Positions 45,244-56,729 of a stretch of 64,000 nt of DNA are shown in pieces. Under the pieces are notes generated by a model that saw only the letters and a program-made list of their open reading frames with translations, searched no databases and was not told the origin of the DNA. How positions within the stretch are numbered: the stretch's first letter is position 1; each line of letters begins with the position of its first letter. A program made the position numbers and the translations under genes. Source of the stretch: Flaccisagitta enflata (taxonomy: Eukaryota > Chaetognatha > Sagittoidea > Aphragmophora); contig OZ231128.1 of assembly GCA_965153355.1 (NCBI GenBank), positions 34,782,001 through 34,846,000 of the forward strand. The letters are read 5' to 3'.

Positions 45244-45862
45244 AGTGAGAATGGGAAAATGAATGTAAAGAGAAGAGACAGACAGAGTGATAAGCAGATT
45301 TGTGAGACAGTCTGGGAAAACGGAAGAAAAGAGAAAAAATGTGAAAAAGACCAAATTGGCACAGAGACATGGTTGAAAAACAGTGCGTTTACTGTACATT
45401 TGAATCCCGCTCTAACTTATTTCAAGGGACTAGCAAATTTTATCTGTTATGCTCATAGGTTCTATTTTAGCCAATGAAAAAAAAGAAACATGATCGAAGG
45501 ATCATAAATTTGCATCCATTAAAGGCCGAAATCCATTAGTTTGGAAAAAAATCGAAAAACGTTTTTCGATTTTTTGAGTTCCGGGTTAGGAAATAATGTT
45601 TCCCTTTTTCGCTTTCGCCGATTTGGGGAAGTTGGGGCAGGACTAGGCTCGCCCGTGGCTGGGGTTGAAATTGGTACAGGGTGAAAGAGGGCACTTTTTT
45701 ACACCTTCTGGAAAAAAGCTGGGCACTGTCGGATCAATACTTTAGGCGCTATGAATTTTTCAATCTTTTTTTATTTTTTCACATTTTCCGCATTTTTCTC
45801 ATAGATCTTTCCTTTTCATCGATCTCAATTTTGGGCCCTATGTAACAACAAAAATGAGTTCA
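45244..45862. other. Spacer without recognised gene
   Basis: A 78-codon frame at 45241-45477 is unrecognised. The rest is AT-rich with several short inverted words (AAAATCGAAAAACG / CGTTTTTCGATTTTTT near 45546-45577). Confidence 0.4.
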
Positions 45863-45864
45863 GC

Positions 45865-46396
<532 letters not shown>

Positions 46397-46408
46397 GACA
46401 GACAAACA

Positions 46409-46438
46409 GACAGACACACACACACACACACATACACA
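46409..46438. repeat. (CA)n microsatellite
   Basis: Short CA array next to the microsatellite-associated repeat at 46440. Confidence 0.9.
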
Positions 46439-46582
46439 CTAGGTTGGAGGAAGAACCACGATCTCGGAAATCTGTCTTGCTTGTATCAGAGAGGCGTTCA
46501 GGGACATGTACAAGGAAATTCTATCAAGTATTAGGGCCACAGAGTAAGAAGAACTGTGGTCGTGCCACCCCCCCCCCCCCCT
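46439..46582. repeat. (CA)n-associated dispersed repeat, copy 1
   Basis: After the CA array: TAGGTTGGA, CACGATCTCGGAAATCTGTC and GTGGTCGTGCCACCCCCC. The same sequence, inverted, lies at 53607-53745 beside another CA array. Confidence 0.75.
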
Positions 46583-46824
46583 TCAGCAGCTCTTTTTTTT
46601 TTTTTGGTGCCTTTTCTTTAGTTGATTGATTGCCGGCAAAAGGGCCAAATTCAATTTTCCATGACTTACCCCTTGTAGAGTAGTAGCAGGGATGCAGGAG
46701 AAAGGATTTAGAGGGTCCCAGGGGCATTTGGGCAGGGGCAGTTTAGCCCAAAAGACTCAAAATGGCCAAAAATCCTTAGAATTGATTTTTTTTCAGTGGT
46801 TTTAAAGTGCAGGCATGCCTTTTT

Positions 46825-46976
46825 AGTCGCAGACACGCAACTGTACATCATGCCCTGCCAGTCGGTCCATAGGTTCATCAGTCCGTCCATTGGTCACATT
46901 TTTGAATTGCCAGCGGTTTTTGCATTACTGCCCCTGCCCAGCCATCCGCGACAGTCCAGCTGCATATCTGGCTTTG
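46825..46976 (-). mobile_element. HA element 9
   Basis: T4, AGTCGCAGACACGCAACT at the left; GTTTTTGCATTACTGCCCCT and ATCTGGCTTTG at the right. Confidence 0.72.
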
Positions 46977-47423
46977 TCATAACTGAGAGGCTTGCATTAC
47001 ATTTTGTAAAATTTCCTACTTAATTTCGGAATCAGTTATGATGCAGGCCTGTATATTACGATGGACCATTTACTGGAAATGTTCAAAACATGCTTTGAAA
47101 AGCTGTCCCACATGTGAGGTTGCTTTCATGGAATGAGAGAAATTTGTCTGGGGCTTCAAAACAATCTGCAACCATCGCTTACATCCTTGTGGCAAAATCA
47201 AAACTCAGTAAGAGTTAATTCTAGAAGAACATTATTTTTCCAAGTGGCATTGGACGTCTTAGGGTGACGCGTACCTTCTTGTTTTTAAAAAGACATATTT
47301 TTTGTTGATTTTTTTTATATTTGATATTGTTTACACATTTACGTCAAGAATAGATCAAAATGATTAGAAATATATTGAGTGTCATAAGTTTAAAGCTTAA
47401 ATCTAAAAACTGCTATGGTATTT
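46977..47423. other. Spacer without recognised features
   Basis: AT-rich sequence, no gene or repeat unit seen. Confidence 0.4.
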
Positions 47424-47596
<173 letters not shown>

Positions 47597-47849
47597 CAAC
47601 ATGCACACTTATTTGTTTACAATAAAGTGCTATCACGCTCATACAGGTTCAACATACAGCAACAAGTTCTAGTTTCGTTATATTCAACTTATTATCACTT
47701 GCACTGAATTACAGCCATTATGTCATCTTTTTTGAAGCATCCTCGCATCTCTAAAAGAGGGTATGTCCGCAGGAAGGTCAATCAGTCTGTCCATCTGTAG
47801 CAAAAAATTTCTTTTGAGGGGTTTTCTCTCAATTCGTTCATATCTTTTT

Positions 47850-50004
47850 GGGCAGCGGCCCCAAAGTGGACGAAGTCCTGTAGTAAACAAAGGAACTTTT
47901 GTTCATTCGTCCATTTGTCCATTCTTCTGACTGCTGTTTATAGCCATCGGCGCTGAGGCGGTTTCAAACGGTAGATAAGAGCATTGTCGGTCAAACAAAA
48001 TGACAACCCTTTTCCTTGCAGAGTGGTGCAAAGAAGTCCAATTGGTAGATAAATGTCATAAGTAACTGATCAAGGCAAAAAATAGTGTTTTGACCTTCAA
48101 ACTGTTAATTTTTTTCACTTCTTAGGTTAACGGCCATATAACAAAAAATAACAAGAAAACAGTGTTGAGTTTTAGATTTGAAGCCTTTGTGAAAGTTTGT
48201 GTGCGTAGATGTTTCTCCAAAGCCCCTAATCAACTTGTACCACCATTGTGACCAAATTGGACAAGGGGGAAGCTAATCCTATGACCAGTTTTTGCTGCAG
48301 CTATGGCACTAGTACCATATGCGACTCTTTTGAAATATCGTGTTTTTACTTAGGTGACGTCAAAAATCAAAGATATAGCCATATTCATGTGGAAAACTAT
48401 GTTTTTTTGAGTAAATAATCATGTTCCCTTGCATTTCAGCAAAAAAAATTAGTCCTTGATCTCAAATCAGAAATTTTCTAGCCTAAAAACCTTTGTATTG
48501 ATATCTGGCCTTGTTGGACTCTTCAGCACCCTTATAAGAGAAACCCTAATTATCATAACTTAGTAATGGGATTTTGATGGGATGGAAATTAGTAAAATCA
48601 ATAAATTAGGGCTTGTTTGAAAGCTCTGTGTCTACTCTTTCACCTAAGCAAGAAAAATAACCACTTTTTGCACTGGTGTCTGAGTAGCAAGTCACCAAAG
48701 ACAATGCCCTCTCTAGCCCTCGATGGCGAAATTGGCTCAAAATAGGCCTGTTTTGACTCATTTGATGACCCCCCAAAGGCCTGTAAACACCAAATATAGA
48801 GGAATGTTTTGTGATACATAGATGGAGGACACTTTCTTTGCCAGATTCCATGACATGAATAGCTTAAATTAAGACATTTTGCCTATTGACAAGATTTATG
48901 CCCTATTAAGACTGCTGTTTATAGCCATCGGCGCTGAGGCGGTTTCAAACGGTAGATAAGAGCATTGTCGGTCAAACAAAATGACAACCCTTTTCCTTGC
49001 AGAGTGGTGCAAAGAAGTCCAATTGGTAGATAAATGTCATAAGTAACTGATCAAGGCAAAAAATAGTGTTTTGACCTTCAAACTGTTAATTTTTTTCACT
49101 TCTTAGGTTAACGGCCATATAACAAAAAATAACAAGAAAACAGTGTTGAGTTTTAGATTTGAAGCCTTTGTGAAAGTTTGTGAGCGTAGATGTTTCTCCA
49201 AAGCCCCTAATCAACTTGTACCACCATTGTGACCAAATTGGACAAGGGGGAAGCTAATCCTATGACCAGTTTTTGCTGCAGCTATGGCACTAGTACCATA
49301 TGCGACTCTTTTAAAATATCGTGTTTTTACTTAGGTGACGTCAAAAATCAAAGATATAGCCATATTCATGTGGAAAACTATGTTTTTTTGAGTAAATAAT
49401 CATGTTCCCTTGCATTTCAGCAAAAAAAATTAGTGCTTGATCTCAAATCAGAAATTTTCTAGCCTAAAAACCTTTGTATTGATATCTGGCCTTGTTGGAC
49501 TCTTCAGCACCCTTCTGTTTGTTCATTTGTTCATTCACCCCCCCCCCCTCTATCAGGCCTCTCAGGATTCTCGGGTTTAAGAGGGCCTCTTTAGCCTCTT
49601 GGGCCTCAAATCAGCCCTCTCAGACCTTAAATCAGGCATCAAATCAGCTCTTCAGGCTTCAAATCAGGCATCTCAGGCCTTACATTGGGCTCCTAGGGCC
49701 TCATATCTGGCCTCTCAGGCCTCATATCTGGCCTCTCATGCCTCAAATCAACCTTCTGGGACTGCCCTATCCAGCCACAAATAAGGCCTAAAATCAGGTT
49801 TCTCAGGCCTCTAATCAATCTTCTTAGGCTTCAAATCTGCCCTCTCAAGCCTCAAATCATGGAGAGAACAGGTGGATGGATGAAAAAACAAATGTCTCCT
49901 TTTGTTCTACAGGGGCCGCTGTCCTGCTTCCCCCCACTTAAAGTCACACTCATGCAGAGCAGGGCAACGGGTATCGCTGACCACATATTGCCCTTTGGCG
50001 ACTG
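47850..50004 (-). mobile_element. HC element 14, split by the TDR element
   Basis: The left end GGGCAGCGGCCCCAAAG and GTCCTGTAG lead up to TCCATTCTTCT at 47928. The element resumes at 49513 with TTCTGTTTGTTCATTTG, an array of CTCAGGCCTCAAATCTGGCC units, and the right end GCAGGGCAACGGGTATCGCT and TTTGGCGACTG. Without the insert it is about 570 bp. It is older than the TDR insertion. Confidence 0.8.
47929..49512 (+). mobile_element. 1.58-kb element with 603-bp terminal direct repeats (TDR)
   Basis: Two direct copies of a 603-bp repeat (47929-48531 and 48910-49512) flank a 378-bp non-coding core. The repeats start GACTGCTGTTTATAGCC and end CTCTTCAGCACCC. By eye they differ at about three positions, so they are about 99.5% identical. 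TTCT flanks the whole (47925-47928 and 49513-49516), a good 4-bp target duplication. This is LTR-like, but the repeats lack TG...CA ends, and no primer-binding site or polypurine tract is apparent next to the core. It resembles a TRIM-like element. A single-unit copy is at 29725-30326. Confidence 0.8.
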
Positions 50005-50069
50005 GTTTCATAACATCTTGTATCTATAGAAGACACATTTATTGGACATAAGCATAAATAGCAGCCCAA

Positions 50070-50527
50070 AGGCAGTAAATGGTCAGCGGTACCCGTGCCC
50101 TGCTTGAGTAGTGTGTGATTTAAGTTGAGGGGGAGCAGGGCACTGGCCCCAAAGGAGACAAAGTCCTGTAGAACACAGGGGGAATCTTTCCATCCATCTG
50201 CCCATCCGTTCGTCCCCCCCTGCCCCATCCTCAGGGCTTCGTCTCCTTTGGGGCCTATTCTGACCCAAATTCTGCCAAAGAGCCCAAATCCAATCAATAT
50301 GATCCAAATCTAAGCAAAATGGCGCAAATCCAAGAATAATGGCCCAAATCAAAGCAAAATGGCCCAAATCTGGTCAGAGTCTAGGTATTGAAGGCCACAA
50401 CACAGGTTTAAGGGGCCAAAATTATGGACCTCAGGCCAGAATTGGGGTTTTCTGGCAAGATTTGGGCCATTTTGATTGGATTTTGGCCATTATGCTTGGA
50501 TCTGGGCCATTTTGCTTAGATTAGGAC
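50070..50527 (+). mobile_element. HC element 15, palindromic, 3' end degraded
   Basis: CAGCCCAAAGGCAGTAAATG and GGTCAGCGGTACCC at the 5' end, inner stem GCCCTGCTT / GCAGGGCA, GTCCTGTAGAACACAGG. The core uses an 18-19-bp unit (GGCCCAAATCCAAGCAAAAT), turning over at about 50435. The terminal hairpin is not clear. Confidence 0.65.
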
Positions 50528-50629
50528 AAAACAACAACAACAACAACAACAACAATAAAGAAACTTTTGATATCACCTTAATCACAATTACTGCTTCTTT
50601 TAAGAAGACAACAACAACAACAGCAACAA

Positions 50630-50660
<31 letters not shown>

Positions 50661-50668
50661 GACGACAA
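50527..50668. repeat. (CAA)n array
   Basis: Two CAA runs (50530-50556 and 50608-50668) with a spacer between them. Confidence 0.9.
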
Positions 50669-50713
50669 CCAAATTACTACAACCTCAAAGACCGCAAAAA
50701 CAAAAAAAAGTAA

Positions 50714-50802
50714 AGTGTGACAGACCGAAAGATCGACAGACAGACAGACGGACCGACGGACCAATGGACGGACCAACAAAGAGGGGGGTAGAGTTGCGTA
50801 CT
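50714..50802 (+). mobile_element. HA element 10, 3' part
   Basis: GTGTGACAGACCG, a (GACA/GACC) run, GGGGGGTAGAGTTGCGTACT and AAAAA. The terminal hairpin is shortened by a small deletion. Confidence 0.6.
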
Positions 50803-51589
50803 AAAAAGAAATGAAATATTGAAGTAAATGATGGAATTACTTATAACCTTTACTCATAATTCATTTTTCCAAAAGCATCAATTTCTCACCAAAAGACATT
50901 TTTTTCAGAATGTGAGGTCAAGTGTAAGCGATGGTTTGCAGTTGTTTACAACCATAGGAAAATTTTTCCGCGTTTATCTCACAACACCTCATGATTTAGT
51001 CATCTTTTTAAACAGAAATAAGCACTTTCAATGTAAATGGTCCATCGTACTGTATATTATTGAGTTCCCCCCCCCCAGTTGGGGGGGGGAGGAAATCAAA
51101 GGGTCTGGAGATGGGGAAGGAAATCTAAGGGGGGAAAAAGAGAAAAAAAGAAAATTTGGAAAAATAAAACTTTTGACAGTACTAAATCATAAAAGCTAGT
51201 TAGTAAATCACAATTAAACACTATTTAAACCTTAACTACACTGTTTTATTGCTTTATGGGGAAGAAAACCATAGATTTTAAAATGCAACGCGACGCATCG
51301 CGGGGAAGAAAATCAAAGGCAGGGGGGGGGGAATCAAAAGCGACTCAATTATATACGTCGCACTGAAAATTAGCATAGAATTTGCTACCCATGCCCAATG
51401 AATCGTGATTTTTATAAAATGATATTGGCTGAAATTTTTTTTCTTTGGTCTTTTCAATAAAGTTGTGAATCGATATATTTTGCATGGATAAACTTTCACA
51501 TGCCAGTTTTGACCGCTAAACTTCTCATTTTATGGTTGAAAAAAGGCGAAAAACATAGAAAAAAATTCAATTTGTGATTCTACCATGAC
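50803..51589. other. AT-rich spacer with G/C homopolymers
   Basis: G and C runs at about 51067-51090 and 51320-51330. No gene recognised. The phrase AATCAAAAGCGACTCAATTA also occurs near 21113, so part of this is a dispersed repeat. Confidence 0.4.
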
Positions 51590-51738
51590 CTACATAGAAT
51601 TACAAATTTGCATAAAAAATCAAAATATCAACAAAGCAAGAACATAGCGCGATCCCCAAACCATGTACTGAGCGCGCTATGTTCTTATTTTGTTGAAATT
51701 TTGATTTTCTATGCAAATTCGTAATTCTGTCTAAGTAG
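51590..51738. repeat. Near-perfect palindrome, ~62-bp arms
   Basis: Left arm TAGAATTACAAATTTGCAT... to AAGAACATAGCGCG, right arm its inverse from CGCGCTATGTTCTT. The loop is about 20 bp. Probably a small MITE. Confidence 0.75.
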
Positions 51739-51773
51739 AAATGAGATGATTGTAGATTATTTCTTCCCTTTTT

Positions 51774-52608
51774 GGGCAGCGGCCCCGAAGGGGCCGATGA
51801 CCTATGCTTTCACATAGGGAGAAATTTTCTCCTCCTCCTTCTGCTTCTCCTCCTTCTCCTCCTTCTTCTCCGTCCCCCCCCTGGCTTCGAAGCTCAAATG
51901 GCAGCCTCAAGCCCAAATCACAGTCTCGAGCTTGAATCCCAGGCTCAGGGCTCAAATTCCAACCTTATGGCTTAAATCCCAGCTTCATTGCTCATATTCC
52001 AATCTTTTGGCTCAAATCCCAGCCTTATGACTCAAATTACAGCCTAGCATAGGTCATCGGTTCCTTCGGGGCCTGCTGACCTCTCAAATCCCCCTTCCTC
52101 CTTCTTCTCCTCCTTCTTGAGGCTCAAATCCCAGTCTAGAGGCCCATATCCTAGCCTCAAGGTTCACATCCCAGCCTCAAGGCTCAAATCCCAACCTAAA
52201 GCCTCAAATCCCAGCCTCAAGTCTCAAATCTCAGCCTCAAGTCTCAAATCACAGCCTCGAGGCTCAAATAACAGTCTCATAGCTCAAATCACAGCCTGGA
52301 GACTCATATTCCAGCCTCGAGGCTCATATCCCAGCCTAAGTCCTCAATTCCATGCCTCAAGCCTCAAATCCCAGCCTTGAGGCTCAAATTACAGCCTCAA
52401 GGCTCAAATCACAGCCTCATGGCTCAAATCACAGCCTTGAGGCTCAAATCCCATTATTGATGCTCAAATTCAATCCTAGAGCTTCAAAACTCACTAAGCA
52501 TAGGTCATCGGCCCCTTCGGGGCTGCTGCCCCTGTCACCATCACACACCCACATATACTCACAGAGGGGCATCGGGTACCGCTGACCATCTAACGCTTTT
52601 GCGACTAT
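51774..52608 (-). mobile_element. HC element 16 with an internal partial terminus
   Basis: GGGCAGCGGCCCCGAAGGGG at the left; GGGGCATCGGGTACCGCTG and TTTTGCGACTATT at the right. The 20-bp array GAGGCTCAAATCACAGCCTC is interrupted at 52044-52085 by GCATAGGTCATCGGTTCC and GGGGCCTGCTGACC. This looks like an HC right end, so the copy is a fusion of two elements or a partial duplication. Confidence 0.78.
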
Positions 52609-52981
52609 TTAGCTCTAAATCATCAAATTTCTCTCAATCATTTTGCATTTATCTCATTTGGCGATTACAGAATGAAGATTCTTAATAACTTAACATGTCA
52701 AGGTTGGAAAAAAATGATAGAGATATTGACTGAAGCAAAATCAGTAATGAAAATGGTAATTTTGTCTTCTGGGTAAGTTCTTCCGGTTTAATTTTCAGTG
52801 CGTCATACACCCCTGTTATGATGTCAACAGGTATACAGTTAAAATTTTTCAGTAAATTGTATTAAAAACATGAAGTGACCAATAAGAGTCGATATTTTAA
52901 TTATTTGGACCAACCATATAAGTCACTTATTAATCAGGTCATCAACCTGATGATCAATACAATCCAACAATTTCTTAACTC
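52609..52981. other. AT-rich spacer
   Basis: No gene or clear repeat seen. Confidence 0.4.
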
Positions 52982-53145
52982 CTCCTGACGGACGAATGAA
53001 CAAACGGACGGACCAATGAAAGTCCCCAATGTTCTAAAGGAGTTCGTACCCTTCGGGGCCGCTGCCATGCTTCCCCTCACTCCAATTCACAATCATGAGA
53101 AGCAGGGCAACGGGTATTGCTGACCACATAAAGCCCTTGGTCGAC
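52982..53145 (-). mobile_element. HC element 19, right-end fragment
   Basis: GACGGACGAATGAACAAACG, GTTCTAAAGGAGTTCGTACC, TTCGGGGCCGCTGCC, GCAGGGCAACGGGTATTGC and CCCTTGGTCGACCTG. It lacks the array and the left half. Confidence 0.68.
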
Positions 53146-53606
53146 CTGTTCTCATTCTTACTTGTTCTTACCCTTGACACGCAAGATTTGAGAAAGCTGG
53201 TAAAAAAAGAATCTTTGAAGGTGCCCAAAAAAGTCATTCCTGCACAAAATTGCATGAAGAATTCAATTTTTGGAGTTTCAAGGCCCTACAATAGGCTCTT
53301 AGAAACGCACCCCAACACTTGCAAAAAGGACTGATCAGTAAATGTAGTGCTAAGGTACCACCGAACAGAAAAAAACAATATTGCTCATTCCAAACATCTT
53401 CAATTCGATTTTTGAGCTTTTTGGGCCCTATTTGGGGCTGCTTGGGTTCTCTATCTCCCATTTCAACTCTTTATCCTTGCCCTGGCACCCCTGTGTTTGT
53501 CTCGCTAGGAGATGGCGGGAACAAGTGTATTAGACCCTTTTTCGGGAGATTATTCAATTAGTTATTGAGAAAATTCACATGGTAGAAGATGCGCCTAAGA
53601 GTAAAG
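53146..53606. other. Spacer without recognised gene
   Basis: Short frames of up to 80 codons on both strands, none recognised. Confidence 0.4.
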
Positions 53607-53745
53607 GGGGGGGGTGGCACGACCACAATTTTTTCCACTCCATGGTCTTAACACTTGATAGTAGATCTTAGTAAGTGATTCTGAACTCATCACTGATATA
53701 AGCCAGACAGATTTCCAAAATCGTGGATCTTTGTCCAACCTAATA
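53607..53745. repeat. (CA)n-associated dispersed repeat, copy 2 (inverted)
   Basis: GGGGTGGCACGACCACAATT at the left, and ATCGTGGATCTTTGTCCAAC running into the CA array. Inverse of 46439-46582. Confidence 0.75.
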
Positions 53746-53796
53746 CACACAAACACACACACAGACACACACACACACATACACACAAACACACAC

Positions 53797-53884
<88 letters not shown>
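53745..53884. repeat. (AC)n microsatellite
   Basis: AC array of about 140 bp, with AGAC, ATAC and AAAC variants at the start. Confidence 0.95.
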
Positions 53885-53887
<3 letters not shown>

Positions 53888-54209
53888 CGCGAGAATGTAA
53901 TGAGGAAAGAGAAGGAACTGAAAAAACAAAAACAATCTTACGATTTTTTTCCGGTCGGCGAGAGCCGCCTTTACTGGTAGCGGGTCCTCTAGAGCGGGGT
54001 ACGACTGTAGTCTGTACAGTCAAAACTGTGCGAGAAGAAGAAAAGGAAAGATGGTTGATGCTCTCGATGTTTTAGCGCGCCTTTGAAGCATTGATTCTTC
54101 GTGTTCAGTCAAAATCGGATGCCGTTTTTTTTGTAATGAAGTCCATATTTTGTAAATCTCAAATAACGCGTTTACTTGGTCTGGAATGCTAACCTATAGT
54201 TTAGGAAAA

Positions 54210-54386
54210 CAAGGCCAACTTTTGTAAGTCGCATGCGGTCATCAAGACTAAAAGATAGAAAATCAAAATGTAAAAAGACTTAAAATGACTTGAAACGACG
54301 TACGTAAAACGACGTAAAACGGCGAAAAAAAAATTACAGACCGACCAACAGACATAGCGGGTCATAGAGTCGCGTAGCACGCGACT
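54210..54386 (+). mobile_element. HA element 11
   Basis: AAAA, then CAAGGCCAACTTTTGTAAGT, an internal (AAAACGACGT) run, GACCGACCAACAGACATAGC, and a GAGTCGCGTAGCACGCGACT hairpin followed by AAAAAA. Confidence 0.75.
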
Positions 54387-54724
54387 AAAAAAGAAACTGA
54401 ATCAGTGAATGAAATACGGATGGATAGAATAAAGAACCGAAAAAGATGAGTAAAGATTCGCCTACGCTTGTCTATAAGAGTTCGACAACATCACTTTAAC
54501 TATATACATGGGAATCACAGTTAAGTCATCCAAGATCAAGCGTCTATTCCCAAGTTAATCCTTTAGAGTGGCTTGTATAAATCTTTCCTCCTTATCACTG
54601 CACATCTCTCTCTCATTTTCTCTTTGAATCTCTGTCGCGGCTTCATGGTTTCTTCTCTTTCATTTGTCGGCAGTTTTCTGTTTCGTCATTAACATGATTG
54701 AAGCCGTTAATATTCCGTCCTTTT

Positions 54725-55558
54725 GGGCAGCGGCCCCGAAGGGGCCGATGACCTATGCCTTCACACATAGGGGAAATTTTTCCTTCTCCTCCTCCTTCTC
54801 CTCCGTCCACCCCCTTCGAAGCTCATATCCTGGCCTTGGGCCCATGATCCTAGTCTAGAGGCCCAAATCCTAGTCTAGAGGCCCAAATTCTAGCCTCAAG
54901 GCCCAAACCCCAACCTTGAGGCTCAAATCCCAGTCTAGAGGCCCATATTCCAGCCTCGAGGCCCATACAACCTCGAGGCTCACATCCCAGCCTTGAGGCT
55001 CACAATCCCAGCCTCGAGGCTCACATCCAGCCTCGAGGCTCACATCCCAGCCTCGGCTCACATCCCAGCCTCGAGGCTCACATCCCAGCCTCGAGGCTCA
55101 TCCCAACCTCGAGGCTCACATCCCAGCCTCGAGGCTCACATCCCAGCCTCGGGGCTCAAATCCTAGCCTAAACCCTCAAATCCCAGCCTTGAGGCTCAAA
55201 GTGCAGCCTCCGTGGCTCAAATCAGTCAAAAGATACTCCAAAACGCCTCGAGGCAGGTATCCCAGCCTAAAGCATCATATCCCAGCCTCAAGCCTCAAAT
55301 ACCAACCTTGAGGCTCAAATCACAGCCTTGAGGCTCAAATCACAGCCTCAAGGCTCAAATCACAGACTCGAGGCTCAAATCACACCCTCATGGCTCAAAT
55401 CACAGCCTCATGGCTCAAATCACAGCCTTGGAGGCTAAAACTTACTTAGCATAGGTCATCGGCCCCTTCGGGGCCGCTGCCCCTCTCACCATCACAAATC
55501 AGATATACTCACATAGGGGCAACGGGTACCGCTGACCATCTAACGCTTTTGCGACTAT
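54725..55558 (-). mobile_element. HC element 17, long single-orientation core
   Basis: GGGCAGCGGCCCCGAAGGGG at the left. About 30 units of GAGGCTCACATCCCAGCCTC, shifting to GCTCAAATCACAGCC. CATAGGTCATCGGCCCC, GGGGCAACGGGTACCGC and TTTTGCGACTATT at the right. Confidence 0.8.
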
Positions 55559-55729
55559 TTCTTATGACGAAAGTGATTAGCGGGCCGCAAAAGCGACCTT
55601 TTGTCCTTGTGATGACCTTGAGGACCTTTTAGAGAGAACTTTGACCCCCAAAACAGTAACTAAGCCGATCTTGATGAGAAAAAAAGCTCTCTGCACAAGA
55701 GCCAGAGATGGAAGAACGGAAAAAACCAT

Positions 55730-55730
<1 letters not shown>

Positions 55731-55769
<39 letters not shown>
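55731..55769. repeat. (GA)n microsatellite
   Basis: GA array of about 38 bp. Confidence 0.95.
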
Positions 55770-55772
<3 letters not shown>

Positions 55773-56061
55773 ACTGAGATAACCAGGGACCGACAGAAAC
55801 AGACAGGAAGATAAAGACAGGCTGACTGACAGACAAACAACTTGTTGTCAGTTACCGTGAGTAATTGACAGCTAAAAGAGCAAGCCCGACCGGGCGACGA
55901 TGCGTCCTGACTGTATCATTGCGTGGAATGAACTACGCGCTGTGTATGTGCGATATGGGTGGGGGAGATGGATGGACAGGCAGACTCTCCTTAAGGAAGA
56001 AGCCTCTCAGTTTGATCCGGTTTGGGATACTGCACGATAAGACCTGAGAAACACGGTTTTT

Positions 56062-56375
56062 GGGCAGCGGTCCCGAAGGGGTCGATATCGATGACCTATG
56101 CTTTCACATATATGGGGAATTTTCTTCTTCTTCTCCTCCTCCTCCACCCCCGTCCGTTCCTCCCCCCCAGCTTCGAGGCCCAAATTCCAGTTCTAAGACC
56201 CAAATCCCGCTCTCGTGGCCCAAGGCCTATCCAAAAGGCCCAAATCCTAGCCTCAAGGCCTAAATACTAGCCTGGAGACCCAAATACCAGCCTTGAGGCC
56301 CAAATTTCATCCTTTTGGCTCAAATCCCAGCCATGAGGCCTAAATCTAAGCCTAAAGGTTCATATCCCAGCCAGG
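56062..56375 (-). mobile_element. HC element 18, right end missing
   Basis: GGGCAGCGGTCCCGAAGGGG at the left, GACCTATGCTTTCACATAT, then about ten units of GGCCCAAATCCTAGCCTCAA. Stops without the terminal hairpin. Confidence 0.7.
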
Positions 56376-56501
56376 CGTTCATATTTTGTAAAACTTCCGA
56401 GAGGCAAAAATTTTTCCCCATAAGTTTCCGACACTGATATCACAGGCCTGGTGATTCTAGATCAGTAAGCAAAAGGGGACAAAAGCATTGGGCACGTCGA
56501 A

Positions 56502-56698
56502 GATGAAGAAGAAGAAGAAGAAGAAGAAGAAGAAGAAAAAGAAAAAGAAAAAGAAAAAGAAAAAGAAAAAGAAAAAGAAAAAGAAAAAGAAAAAGAAAAA
56601 GAAAAAGAAAAAGAAAAAGAAAAAGAAAAAGAAAAAGAAAAAGAAAAAGAAAAAGAAAAAGAAAAAGAAGAAGGAGGAGGGGGAGGAGGGGGAGGAGG
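56502..56698. repeat. (GAA)n / (GAAAAA)n array
   Basis: GAA for 30 bp, then GAAAAA hexamers for about 130 bp, then GGAGG. Confidence 0.95.
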
Positions 56699-56729
56699 AA
56701 AATAAAGAATAAATAAATAACGGGAATAA

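Noticed and set aside
47929-49512. Ordinary LTR retrotransposon
   Set aside because: No TG...CA ends, no primer-binding site or polypurine tract recognised and no coding sequence; kept as a terminal-direct-repeat element of open class.
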